Shown here in pieces: positions 48,413-56,483 of a stretch of 64,000 nt of DNA. Origin of the DNA: Flavobacteriales bacterium (GTDB lineage Bacteria; Bacteroidota; Bacteroidia; Flavobacteriales; UBA1820); NCBI GenBank assembly GCA_003150615.1, contig QALN01000004.1, positions 106,517 to 170,516 of the forward strand, in the 5' to 3' direction. A model generated the notes under the pieces. The model was not told where the DNA came from. It saw only the letters and a program-made list of their open reading frames with translations, and did not search any database. A program made the translations under genes and the position numbers. Each line of letters begins with the position of its first letter. Within the stretch, counting starts at the first letter, position 1.

Positions 48413-49183
48413 ATGAGATACGCAATATGTCCGCTTTCCGTCGTGCCGGTACGCAGCGAACCTTCGGATACGGCGGAAATAACGACCGAGGTACTGTTCG
48501 GGGAATTTTTCAAAGTGCTGGAGCGCCGCGCTTCGTGGAGCCGTATAAGACTGGCGCACGACGGCTATGAAGGCTGGGTGAGCAACAAACAGTATACCGA
48601 GATAGACAAGCAACAGTATGACGATTTGTGTGCCGACAAAAAAGAGGTGTTCTGCGCCCAAAGCGTCGGTGTGTGCAAAAAGGAAGACGGCACTTCGCTG
48701 CCTATACTCATAGGTTCCCGATTGCCGATGTATGCCGACGGTTGCTTTTCCATTGCGGGAGAAAAATATTCCTTCGACGGGTATGTCGCCTGCGGCAAAA
48801 AGCCGAAAAGCGACATAGCCAAAGTAGCCAGAGGCTTTTTGAATGCTCCGTACCTGTGGGGCGGACGTTCGTTTTTCGGCATAGACTGTTCCGGACTGGT
48901 ACAGTTGTGCTACCGTTTGTGCGGGCGCAAACTGCCGCGCGACGCTAAAGACCAGGCGCAGGGCGGTGAAGTGCTTTCTTTCATAGAAGAAGCGGAAGAA
49001 GGCGATTTGGCGTTTTTCGACAACGAAGAAGGCGTGATAGTACATGTGGGAATAGTACTGGCCGATCACATGATAATACACGCAAGCGGGCAGGTGAGGG
49101 TAGACCGTCTGGACCAGACCGGTATTTACAACTCACAGATAAACAAATACACCCATAAGCTGCGTCTTCTCAAAAGGATGTGA
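48413..49183 (+). CDS. NlpC/P60 (C40) peptidase with SH3 domains
   Basis: 256 residues from the Met at 48413 (MRYAICPLS). Two bacterial SH3-like regions (about 1-65 and 80-130) precede the NlpC/P60 domain with catalytic Cys in GIDCSGLVQLCY, His in VIVHVGIVL and the third residue in IHASGQVRVD. No signal peptide, so it resembles cytoplasmic muropeptide endopeptidases of the YkfC type, cutting after D-Glu in recycled wall peptides. A few other start codons upstream are possible (48380). Confidence 0.9.
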   Translation: MRYAICPLSVVPVRSEPSDTAEITTEVLFGEFFKVLERRASWSRIRLAHDGYEGWVSNKQYTEIDKQQYDDLCADKKEVFCAQSVGVCKKEDGTSLPILIGSRLPMYADGCFSIAGEKYSFDGYVACGKKPKSDIAKVARGFLNAPYLWGGRSFFGIDCSGLVQLCYRLCGRKLPRDAKDQAQGGEVLSFIEEAEEGDLAFFDNEEGVIVHVGIVLADHMIIHASGQVRVDRLDQTGIYNSQINKYTHKLRLLKRM

Positions 49184-49203
49184 CCAAATGCGGTTTCATT
49201 TGT

Positions 49204-49255
49204 AAAAGCCGACAGCGTCTGGACAAATTTATGTCCGGACGCTGTCGGCTTTTCA
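49204..49255. terminator. bidirectional terminator
   Basis: Arms 49204-49225 and 49232-49253, one mismatch in 22 bp, between the convergent NlpC and PAP2 genes. Confidence 0.85.
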
Positions 49256-49335
49256 GTGTTTTTTATTTACTCCCATGCCCACGGTTCTCTCATACCTTAC
49301 ATGGTAGTTACTCAATAACAGGCGCGGCAGATCAT

Positions 49336-50031
49336 TTAATGTAGAAAACGGGATTTTATCTGCCGGAAAGGACTCGTGCTTATAAACTTCAGATTATTTA
49401 CCCACCGGGCTTTCGACAGCAGGCAATATGCCGCTACGGCTGTCACGACACCGATTAGCGAACCGGCATACACGTCTTCGAAAAAATGCTGCATAAGGTA
49501 AATACGGCTGTACCCTACTGCCAAGGCAAGCACGAAGGCCGCAAATTTGAGTACACGGTTGCGCATGAAAAGCGCACACGTGCAAAAAAGAGCGAAAGCG
49601 GTAGCCGTATGTCCGGAAGGAAAGCTGTTGCAGCATTTCATTGCATATCCGGGGACGGTGTTTATGCTCTCCAACAAGTTCATCTCCGCCAATACGGTAA
49701 GCGGACGCGGGTGTACGAACAGATATTTAAGCAGGGTAGAGCTCACTACCATTACAATGCCGGTCACGGATAAATACAACGAAAAACGGTACGACAGCAA
49801 AGACCCGATAAAAAATACCGCCAGAAAGAAAAAAGTATCGCCCATGTCCGTTACTGTCATCCATATGTCATTTTGCCATGGAGAATAAAAACCGTTGGCC
49901 CATATTTGTATGGATACTTTGTCGTATATGGCCAGAATGACAGCCCCGGTTATCCATACTACCAGACATGGGATAAGAAATGCTTTGTTTTCCGAGAATA
50001 CGTTCTTATTATTATCGTTTTCGTACTCCAT
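49336..50031 (-). CDS. PAP2 superfamily membrane phosphatase
   Basis: 231 residues, six membrane helices. The three-part phosphatase signature is present: VHPRPL (motif 1), PSGHTATAF (motif 2) and SRIYLMQHFFEDV (motif 3, S-R-x5-H-x3-D). Acts on phosphatidic acid, undecaprenyl diphosphate or lipid A phosphate. The position gives no substrate. Not in an operon with the START-like gene (about 490 bp away upstream). Confidence 0.92.
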   Translation of the reverse strand: MEYENDNNKNVFSENKAFLIPCLVVWITGAVILAIYDKVSIQIWANGFYSPWQNDIWMTVTDMGDTFFFLAVFFIGSLLSYRFSLYLSVTGIVMVVSSTLLKYLFVHPRPLTVLAEMNLLESINTVPGYAMKCCNSFPSGHTATAFALFCTCALFMRNRVLKFAAFVLALAVGYSRIYLMQHFFEDVYAGSLIGVVTAVAAYCLLSKARWVNNLKFISTSPFRQIKSRFLH

Positions 50032-50138
50032 AATCGTTTTTTGGGCGTTCCGGCAAATTATTTTCCGTCAACGGCAACGGTGTATCCGCAATTGCCGGAG
50101 CCATTATGCGACACTGCCGGCATACGTGGGCGGCAAGT

Positions 50139-50522
50139 CTACGCTCCTATGACCTTACGCAGGTTGGTTACGGAGTTGTCCCACAATTGGCGGGCATCGG
50201 AAGTTTCCTCCGGATAAGCGAAATCGGTGACTACGAGCGATACGTCGCCCGTCAGTTCGTCCTGTTCCACTTTTATCTCGAAAAAATACTTGTCGTTTTC
50301 GTCGGCTTCCCACCTGAAGCGCACCAGGGAATCCCTGCGCCGGGCTATAAGAGTGGCTTTTTCCTCACTTCCCGCCCATGTGAAAGTAAACAGGTTGCCC
50401 TTTGACTGTACGCTGTCCGCGAACCATTCGGCCAATCCGGATGGTGTCGAAACGTATTGGTACAGCATTTCCGGCGAAGCCTTCAGAAGGTACTCGATGT
50501 GGAATTTTTGTTTTTCAGCCAT
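50139..50522 (-). CDS. START-like (SRPBCC) domain protein
   Basis: 127 residues from the Met at 50522 (MAEKQKFHIEYLLKAS); an upstream ATG at 50561 adds a basic 13-residue tail. The pattern VSTPSGLAEWFADSV and a beta-strand series FTFTWAGSEEKATLI, VRFRWE ... matches the Bacteroidetes START-like family, relatives of AHSA1. The fold binds hydrophobic ligands; the function is unknown. Probably monocistronic. Confidence 0.85.
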   Translation of the reverse strand: MAEKQKFHIEYLLKASPEMLYQYVSTPSGLAEWFADSVQSKGNLFTFTWAGSEEKATLIARRRDSLVRFRWEADENDKYFFEIKVEQDELTGDVSLVVTDFAYPEETSDARQLWDNSVTNLRKVIGA

Positions 50523-50664
50523 TATCCTGATACGTTTTTTTGTTAGTTGTCTGTCGCGCAATTTATATATTTACGATTATATATTAAAAGAAAAAAAGTT
50601 CGTTTTTTCCTTTGCCAGGAAATAATATTTATATACTTTTGCAATCGTTTAAAGGCACTTTTAT

Positions 50665-50738
50665 GGCGAGGTAGCTCAGCTGGTTAGAGCGTCGGATTCA
50701 TAACCCGGAGGTCGGGGGATCATGCCCCCCTCTCGCTA
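50665..50738 (+). tRNA. tRNA-Met (anticodon CAT)
   Basis: Cloverleaf: acceptor GGCGAGG (50665-50671) with TCTCGCT (50731-50737, G-T at both ends), D arm GCTC/GAGC, anticodon loop ttcataa with CAT at about 50699-50701, variable aggtc, T stem ggggg/ccccc with loop atcatgc. No CCA encoded. The T loop is not the usual TTCRANY and the 31-39 pair is A-C. Initiator versus elongator (or Ile2) cannot be decided. Confidence 0.85.
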
Positions 50739-50747
50739 CTGAAAAAC

Positions 50748-50791
50748 AAAAGAGAAAGCCGCATCGTAATTACGATGCGGCTTTCTCTTTT
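50748..50791 (+). terminator. terminator after tRNA-Met
   Basis: Perfect 22-bp palindrome centred at 50769/50770, with gccgcatcg core and T-rich end. Confidence 0.85.
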
Positions 50792-51017
50792 ATATCCGTG
50801 CCAGGCTTGTTTTCCCGGCGGTAAATATGGTTAACAGGTATGCCGGACGCATTTTTTTGCACGAAACGTATTTGCGAATACAATCTTTGTTTATATTTGT
50901 AATTGCTGCATAACAAACGCAAGTTATGCAAAGGTAGATGTATTTCTATATAATTCCAAATTATTTTAGAGGTTTTTCTAAAAATAATTTGCAAATATCT
51001 TGTAAATGATTTGAAAT

Positions 51018-51452
51018 ATGGGTGTTAGCGAGAGAATTAAAGAATTTATAAAACACACTGGATTGTCTGTAAGCCGTTTTGAAAAGATGTGCGGGTTATC
51101 CAACGGATATATAGCAAATATAAAACACGGAATAGGGGCTATGAAATTAGAGGTAATTCAAAGCCGTTTCCCGGAACTTAACAAAGATTGGCTGTTATAC
51201 GGACGCGGTGAAATGATAAGGCAGAAATCCGGAAACGATATAGGCGAAGCGGGGTCGGCATACCGCACGGGATATGAAATGGGGATGGCCGACGATATAG
51301 TATCTGTTTACAGACTGTTGTGCCGGGAAAAAGATATGCGAATAAAAGACCTGGAGGGCAGGATAACCGATTTCGGAGACCGTATAGAAGATCTCAACGG
51401 CAGAATAAAGGACAAAGAAGAAATAATATCGATATTAAAGAAAGAACGCTGA
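51018..51452 (+). CDS. HTH regulator, phage-repressor-like N-terminus with coiled-coil tail
   Basis: 144 residues. Residues 1-60 form a lambda-repressor-type helix-turn-helix (GVSERIKEFIKHTGLSVSRF then EKMCGLSNGYIANIK; PELNKDWLLYGRGEM is the usual Bacteroidetes phage-repressor linker). Residues 95-144 are a charged coiled coil (repeated KDLEGRI/EDLNGRIKD). No peptidase S24 domain follows. It lies 280 bp downstream of tRNA-Met in AT-rich DNA. Probably a remnant or an orphan element regulator. Confidence 0.75.
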   Translation: MGVSERIKEFIKHTGLSVSRFEKMCGLSNGYIANIKHGIGAMKLEVIQSRFPELNKDWLLYGRGEMIRQKSGNDIGEAGSAYRTGYEMGMADDIVSVYRLLCREKDMRIKDLEGRITDFGDRIEDLNGRIKDKEEIISILKKER

Positions 51453-51476
51453 TGCCATGCATCAGCGTTCTGCGTT
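51443..51476. terminator. terminator overlapping the HTH gene stop
   Basis: agaacgctgatg (51443-51454) pairs with catcagcgttct (51460-51471); loop ccatg. It includes the stop codon at 51450-51452 and stands between convergent genes. Confidence 0.7.
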
Positions 51477-51517
51477 TTATAAGATTGCCGTACGGTGTTT
51501 GTTTCGGTACGGCGAGT

Positions 51518-53929
51518 TTACTCTTCCAAGGCCAGAGGTATTACCTCTTCCATTTTTCTCACGTAATGGAATGTCAGGCCATCCAGATAGTCATGTTTTA
51601 TTTCCTCGATATCTTTGCGGTTGTCCTGGCAAAGGATGATTTCCTTTATCCCCGAACGTTTTGCCGCGAGGATTTTTTCCTTTATTCCGCCTACTGGCAG
51701 TACCTTTCCGCGCAGGGTTATCTCGCCGGTCATGGCTATCGAAGGTTTTACCTTGCGTCCGGTGAGTATGGACACGAGAGAGGTAAGCATCGTTATGCCG
51801 GCAGAAGGCCCGTCTTTCGGCGTTGCTCCTTCAGGTACATGCACGTGGATATTATAGCCGTTTATCGTGTCCACGTCGAGTCCGAAATGCCCGGCGTTGG
51901 CTTTGATGTACTGCATGGCTATGGTGGCCGATTCCTTCATCACGTTGCCAAGGTTACCTGTCATGGTCAGTTCTCCCTTGCCTTTTGATTTGGTAGATTC
52001 GATGAACAGTATATCGCCTCCTACGGCAGTCCATGCCAGCCCGGTAACTACGCCAGGAGTGTCTATCGTTTCGTATTTGTCGGATTCGCGCGGTACGCCG
52101 AGTATTTTTTCCACGTCCTCGAATGTAATGTCGGCGTTGTATTTTTCCTTCATCACGTAACTCTTGGCGCAGTGGCGTACTATCTGGGCGAGTTTTTTGT
52201 CCAACTGACGGACTCCTGATTCGCGTGTGTAGGCATCGATTATCCTGCCGAGGACTTCCTCGGAAATGGTCACTTGGTGTTTCTTCATACCGTGTTCGGC
52301 CAACTGGCGTGGCAACAGATGGCGTCGTGCTATCTGCACCTTTTCCTCAAGCGTATAACCGTTTATTTCGATCACCTCCATACGGTCCAGAAGAGCCGGC
52401 TGGATGGTGGAAAGGCTGTTGGCAGTGGCTATGAAGAGCACTTTGGACAGGTCGTAGCCCGTTTCCACGAAATTGTCGTAAAACGAATTGTTCTGTTCCG
52501 GATCCAGCACTTCGAGCATGGCCGACGACGGGTCTCCCTGCATGCCGACGGCGAGTTTGTCTATTTCATCCAGAACGAACACAGGATTGGATACCTTAGC
52601 TTTTTTAAGCGACTGTATTATACGTCCCGGCATAGCTCCGATATATGTCTTGCGGTGGCCGCGTATTTCGGATTCGTCCCTCAGACCGCCTAGCGATATG
52701 CGGACGTACTTGCGCCCAAGAGCTTCGGCTATCGAATGTCCGAGCGATGTCTTACCCACTCCTGGAGGGCCGTAAAGGCACAGTATTGGAGCTTTCATAT
52801 CGCCTTTCAGTTTCAGTACGGCTATGTATTCGAGTATGCGTTTCTTTACGTCTTCCAACCCGTAATGGTCGCGTTCGAGTATCTTGCCGGCGCGGCGAAG
52901 GTCGAACTTGTCCTTTGAATATTCGCCCCACGGCAGGTCGAGAAGGAGCTCCAGATAGTTCCTCTGCACCGAATAGTCAGGTGTCTGAGGATTCATTCTC
53001 TGGAGTTTGGCCAGTTCTTTTTCAAAGATTTTGCCTATTTCATCGCTCCATTTTTTCTTTTTGGCCTTTTCGCGCATATCTTCCGCTTCGCTTTCTGCCG
53101 AACCTCCGCCGAGTTCTTCGGCTATGGTCTTCATTTGCTGATGAAGGAAATATTCCCTTTGCTGCTGGTCGATGTCTTCGCGTACTTTAGACTGTATGTC
53201 GTTACGCAGGGCAGCTTTTTTCAGCTCGAAATTGAGAAAACGCAGGGCCGTTAGTCCCCTCTGGCGCACGTCGTCCATGGCCAGAAGTTCGTATTTCTGT
53301 TCGACGGGAAGACTCATGTTGGCCGAGATGAAGTTGATGAGGAACTTGCGGTTTTTTATGTTCTCCATCGCGAAAATCATTTCGGACGACATATTTGCGT
53401 TTTCCGACGACAGTTTTCTCATCGTTTCCTTCAGTTCGTCCAGTATCACGGCAAATTCCGACGTATCGGTGTCGGTGTTCGTCTCCTCACGCATGACCAC
53501 CGAAGCTTTAAGGTAAGGAACGGTTTCCACGACAGCTTCTATGTCCACGCGGCGAAGGCCCTGCAATATAGCAGTGTAGCTGCCGTCGGGCATTTTGAAG
53601 CACTTGAGTACGCGCGCTACTACTCCAGTACGGTATATATCGTTCTGTCCCGGCGTTTCCAGGCGCGCATCCGTCTGTGTGGATACGGCTATCGGGCCGC
53701 CGCTGTTTTCCATGTCCTCGATGAGTTTTATGCTCGACGGACGGCCTACGCTCACAGGCATTATCACGCCGGGAAAAAGTACCATATTGCGAAGTGGCAG
53801 AAGTGGCAGCACGGCAGGATAAAGTATGAACGGTTCGTTGTTGTCCTCCTCGCCGGAGGTGATTACGGGTATTATTTCCGAGTCAGCTGAGAGAAGATGC
53901 TCCAGTGACAAATTGTCCAGTTTAGTCAT
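51518..53929 (-). CDS. lon: ATP-dependent protease Lon
   Basis: 803 residues. N-terminal LAN domain (about 35-240, VLPLLPLRNMVLFPGVIMPV), helical region, AAA+ ATPase with Walker A GPPGVGKTS and Walker B FVLDEIDK, and the Lon catalytic domain with Ser 709 in PKDGPSAGITM and Lys 752 in GGIKEKILAAKR. Degrades misfolded and regulatory proteins in the cytoplasm. Stops 66 bp from the convergent HTH gene. A TAnnTTTG element is at 53983-53990 on the minus strand. Confidence 0.97.
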   Translation of the reverse strand: MTKLDNLSLEHLLSADSEIIPVITSGEEDNNEPFILYPAVLPLLPLRNMVLFPGVIMPVSVGRPSSIKLIEDMENSGGPIAVSTQTDARLETPGQNDIYRTGVVARVLKCFKMPDGSYTAILQGLRRVDIEAVVETVPYLKASVVMREETNTDTDTSEFAVILDELKETMRKLSSENANMSSEMIFAMENIKNRKFLINFISANMSLPVEQKYELLAMDDVRQRGLTALRFLNFELKKAALRNDIQSKVREDIDQQQREYFLHQQMKTIAEELGGGSAESEAEDMREKAKKKKWSDEIGKIFEKELAKLQRMNPQTPDYSVQRNYLELLLDLPWGEYSKDKFDLRRAGKILERDHYGLEDVKKRILEYIAVLKLKGDMKAPILCLYGPPGVGKTSLGHSIAEALGRKYVRISLGGLRDESEIRGHRKTYIGAMPGRIIQSLKKAKVSNPVFVLDEIDKLAVGMQGDPSSAMLEVLDPEQNNSFYDNFVETGYDLSKVLFIATANSLSTIQPALLDRMEVIEINGYTLEEKVQIARRHLLPRQLAEHGMKKHQVTISEEVLGRIIDAYTRESGVRQLDKKLAQIVRHCAKSYVMKEKYNADITFEDVEKILGVPRESDKYETIDTPGVVTGLAWTAVGGDILFIESTKSKGKGELTMTGNLGNVMKESATIAMQYIKANAGHFGLDVDTINGYNIHVHVPEGATPKDGPSAGITMLTSLVSILTGRKVKPSIAMTGEITLRGKVLPVGGIKEKILAAKRSGIKEIILCQDNRKDIEEIKHDYLDGLTFHYVRKMEEVIPLALEE

Positions 53930-53982
53930 ATGTCAGATATCCTATTTCTTTAAGTTCCTAATTATTCACGTCAAAATGTCAG

Positions 53983-53990
53983 CAAATTTA
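53983..53990 (-). promoter_or_regulatory. promoter -7 element for lon
   Basis: Minus-strand TAAATTTG, 54 bp before the lon start. Confidence 0.5.
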
Positions 53991-54147
53991 TGCAGAAAAA
54001 GGTCCAAATCCATGTGAAACCCTCCTTTTAATACTGTTTAGACGTTCATTATCTGCATAATACGCTTCGTTTCCACATACTAAAAAGCAAATACCGTGCC
54101 ATGTGTGCCACGAGTTTAAAAAGGGTAGTGCGAATTGAAAAAAACTT

Positions 54148-54155
54148 TACCTTTG
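54148..54155 (+). promoter_or_regulatory. promoter -7 element for the MarC gene
   Basis: TACCTTTG. It lies after the first possible ATG (54101) and so supports the start at 54215. Confidence 0.5.
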
Positions 54156-54214
54156 CAAGGTTAATCATACCTGTACAAAAACAACTTATCGGACAGGGCA
54201 AGGCCCTGAAGGAC

Positions 54215-54847
54215 ATGAGAGAGTTATTCACATTCGCCCTGACAGTGTTCATAGGCTACTTCGCCGTGATGAACCCGCTGACAAAAGCTCCGGTGTTCAT
54301 AAGCCTCACACGCGGGGCCGGCATAGAAAAAGAGCACCGTGTAGCGCGGAAAGCCGGTATAGCGGCATTTATAATACTTGTCAGTTTCGTACTGCTGGGA
54401 AAATACATTTTCTTTTTCTTCGGGCTTACGATACCGGCATTCAAGATAACGGGAGGAATAGTAATATTTTTCGTAGGTTTTGAAATGTTGCAGTCCAAGC
54501 GTTCGTCGATCAATAATCCGCGTTCGGTCAATTTCGACGAGAGCATATCCATTTCCCCGTTGGCCATACCTATCATGAGCGGTCCGGGAACGATAATAAC
54601 GGGCATGAACTTCGTGACTAACGCCGACTGGATACACATACTCATAGTAGTGCTGATGTCTGCGCTAATATGTTACCTCAATTACCTGGCGTATTATTGG
54701 AGCGGGGCTCTGATGAAGTTCCTGGGAGAAAATATGATGGTAGCCATACATAAGCTGATGGGGATGGTGTTGGCCATACTGGGCACGAACATGGTTCTGG
54801 ACGGTATAGACATTTTCATAAAGTCCGGCCTGCTGTCGGCGGCATAG
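54215..54847 (+). CDS. MarC family integral membrane protein
   Basis: 210 residues from the Met at 54215 (MRELFTFALTVFIGY), with about six membrane helices and the family motifs VMNPLTKAPVFISL near residue 17 and AIPIMSGPGTIIT near 119, which form the conserved half-helix loop. The ATG at 54101 would add 38 unlikely residues and lies before the promoter word at 54148. The family's transport function is not established. Convergent with fsa. Confidence 0.9.
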   Translation: MRELFTFALTVFIGYFAVMNPLTKAPVFISLTRGAGIEKEHRVARKAGIAAFIILVSFVLLGKYIFFFFGLTIPAFKITGGIVIFFVGFEMLQSKRSSINNPRSVNFDESISISPLAIPIMSGPGTIITGMNFVTNADWIHILIVVLMSALICYLNYLAYYWSGALMKFLGENMMVAIHKLMGMVLAILGTNMVLDGIDIFIKSGLLSAA

Positions 54848-54869
54848 CCGGACGTTGTCCGCAAAACGT

Positions 54870-54905
54870 CGCATACCGTTCGATATTCTTCTGTCCGGCA
54901 AGGTA
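54870..54905. repeat. diverged copy of the dispersed intergenic repeat
   Basis: cgcataccgttcgatattct followed by tctgtccggcaaggtatcgc resembles the units at 9382 and 12992. Weak similarity; a third locus is tentative. Confidence 0.35.
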
Positions 54906-54916
54906 TCGCCGGAAAA

Positions 54917-54960
54917 ATTGAAAAGCCTCAGGCAAATAATATGCCTGAGGCTTTTCAATT
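54917..54960. terminator. bidirectional terminator
   Basis: Perfect 19-bp arms 54917-54935 and 54942-54960 (aagcctcaggca / tgcctgaggctt core) between marC-like and fsa. Confidence 0.9.
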
Positions 54961-54985
54961 GTTAAATATCGAACGGGATGTTACG

Positions 54986-55642
54986 CTATTCCATTTTCTT
55001 TGCGTCCTCGACGAATTTTTTCAGCCCGTTTTCGGTAAGAGGATGCACGAGCATTGCTTTTATTGCCGAGAGCGGAGCTGTGACCACGTCGGCTCCCAGA
55101 AGTGCGCATCCGGTTATGTGGGCTACGTTGCGTATGGAAGCTCCGAGGATTTTAGTGCCTATGCCGTAATTGTCGTAAATTTCCCTTATCTCCCTGACGA
55201 GCTCCAGTCCGTCGGAGTCGATATCGTCCAGACGTCCGAGGAACGGGGATACGTATGTAGCACCGGCTTTGGCAGCCAGAAGAGCCTGAGCTGCCGAGAA
55301 TACCAGCGTGCAGTTGGTCTTTATGCCGCTATCGGCAAAAGTCTTTATGGCGCGCATACCGTCGGCGGTTATAGGTACTTTTACCACTATCTGAGGATTT
55401 AGGGCTGCCAGTTCGCGGCCTTCGGCAATCATTGATGCGTAATCGGTGGAGAGTACTTCGGCGCTTATGGCTCCGCCGGGAACCAAGTGGCATATTTTCC
55501 TGTAATGAGCCAGTATGTTGTCTTTTCCCGTGATGCCTTCTTTGGCCATAAGGGAAGGGTTGGTGGTCACTCCGTCGAGGATGCCCATTGCCTGTGCCTC
55601 AGCTATCTGGTCGAGGTTGGCCGTGTCGATAAAGAATTTCAT
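54986..55642 (-). CDS. fsa: fructose-6-phosphate aldolase / transaldolase-like protein
   Basis: 218 residues of the short transaldolase subfamily (Fsa/TalC). FFIDTANLDQI opens the barrel, DGVTTNPSL is at 23-31, the Schiff-base Lys 88 lies in IVVKVPIT, and the C-terminal AIKAMLVHPLTENGLKKF is typical. It may work as a transaldolase in the pentose phosphate pathway or as an F6P aldolase. The upstream EEP gene ends one base before its start (shared transcript). Confidence 0.92.
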   Translation of the reverse strand: MKFFIDTANLDQIAEAQAMGILDGVTTNPSLMAKEGITGKDNILAHYRKICHLVPGGAISAEVLSTDYASMIAEGRELAALNPQIVVKVPITADGMRAIKTFADSGIKTNCTLVFSAAQALLAAKAGATYVSPFLGRLDDIDSDGLELVREIREIYDNYGIGTKILGASIRNVAHITGCALLGADVVTAPLSAIKAMLVHPLTENGLKKFVEDAKKME

Positions 55643-55643
55643 G

Positions 55644-56420
55644 TTATTCGGTGTATTCGAGGGTTACTATTACGGGGCAGTGGTCCGAAAGCGGCGAATC
55701 GACTACGCGTTCGTAACTTACGGTTTTCCATGTGCCTTTTCCTTTTGCCAGTATGTAATCTATTTTCTTCTTCGGCGAAGTTTCCGGATATGTGGGATCG
55801 TCCCCGCACATCTTGTGCCATGAACCGAGAGCGGCTTTTATGGATGCGTCGTCGGGCGTAGCATTGAAATCCCCTGCCAGTATGGACGGTATTTCGTCAC
55901 CGGATAGCCACTTGGTGAGGGCCTCCACCTGTGCACGGCGTATTTCCTGTGTGGGCAGGTCCAGATGGGTGGACGTAAAACGCACCGGCATGCCTTTTTT
56001 CACTTCGGCCACGGCGCTCACGGCCACACGTGGTTCGTACGAACCTTCAGGCTGTGGCAGGCAGAACATCCTGGAAGAGAGAAGAGGCGTTTTCGACAAA
56101 AGGCCCACGCCGTACTGTCCTTCGGAGTAGTACATCGACGGGCCGTAAGCGAAATACATTCCGGTAAGGCCTGCCAAATCGCCCAAAAAGTCTTCTTTTT
56201 TAAATCTTTTGGTCATGTAGTCTATTTCCTGTACGGCTACGAAATCGGGGTCGTATTTCTTTATAAATTCCGCGTATTTTTCTGTCGGAAGGCGTTTGCC
56301 GGCCTGTACGTTATACGTCATAACCGTTATGCGCAACGGTTTAGGGTTTTTGGCCGTTACGGTGGAAAAAGGGGCGGAAAATAACAGCGCCGCTATGCAC
56401 GCTATCGTGAAACGTTTCAT
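55644..56420 (-). CDS. secreted endonuclease/exonuclease/phosphatase family protein
   Basis: 258 residues, signal peptide 1-23 (ends TVTAK). EEP fold: ITVMTYNVQAG (Asn site), FVAVQEIDYMT (Glu), FTSTHLDLP, LAGDFNATPDD (Asp-x-Asn) and LSDHCPVIVTLE (Asp-His). Second such protein in the window, only distantly like the one at 46510. It precedes fsa by one base on the same strand, so they are cotranscribed. Substrate unknown. Confidence 0.92.
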   Translation of the reverse strand: MKRFTIACIAALLFSAPFSTVTAKNPKPLRITVMTYNVQAGKRLPTEKYAEFIKKYDPDFVAVQEIDYMTKRFKKEDFLGDLAGLTGMYFAYGPSMYYSEGQYGVGLLSKTPLLSSRMFCLPQPEGSYEPRVAVSAVAEVKKGMPVRFTSTHLDLPTQEIRRAQVEALTKWLSGDEIPSILAGDFNATPDDASIKAALGSWHKMCGDDPTYPETSPKKKIDYILAKGKGTWKTVSYERVVDSPLSDHCPVIVTLEYTE

Positions 56421-56483
56421 CTTTCTATTGTTTTTATTGTTGTTATACGTATATAGTGATTATCCCTATCGTGTTTTGACTGT

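Noticed and set aside
46510..49183. Polysaccharide utilisation locus
   Set aside because: No SusC/SusD pair, glycoside hydrolases or sensor; the phosphodiesterase-type genes alone do not define one.
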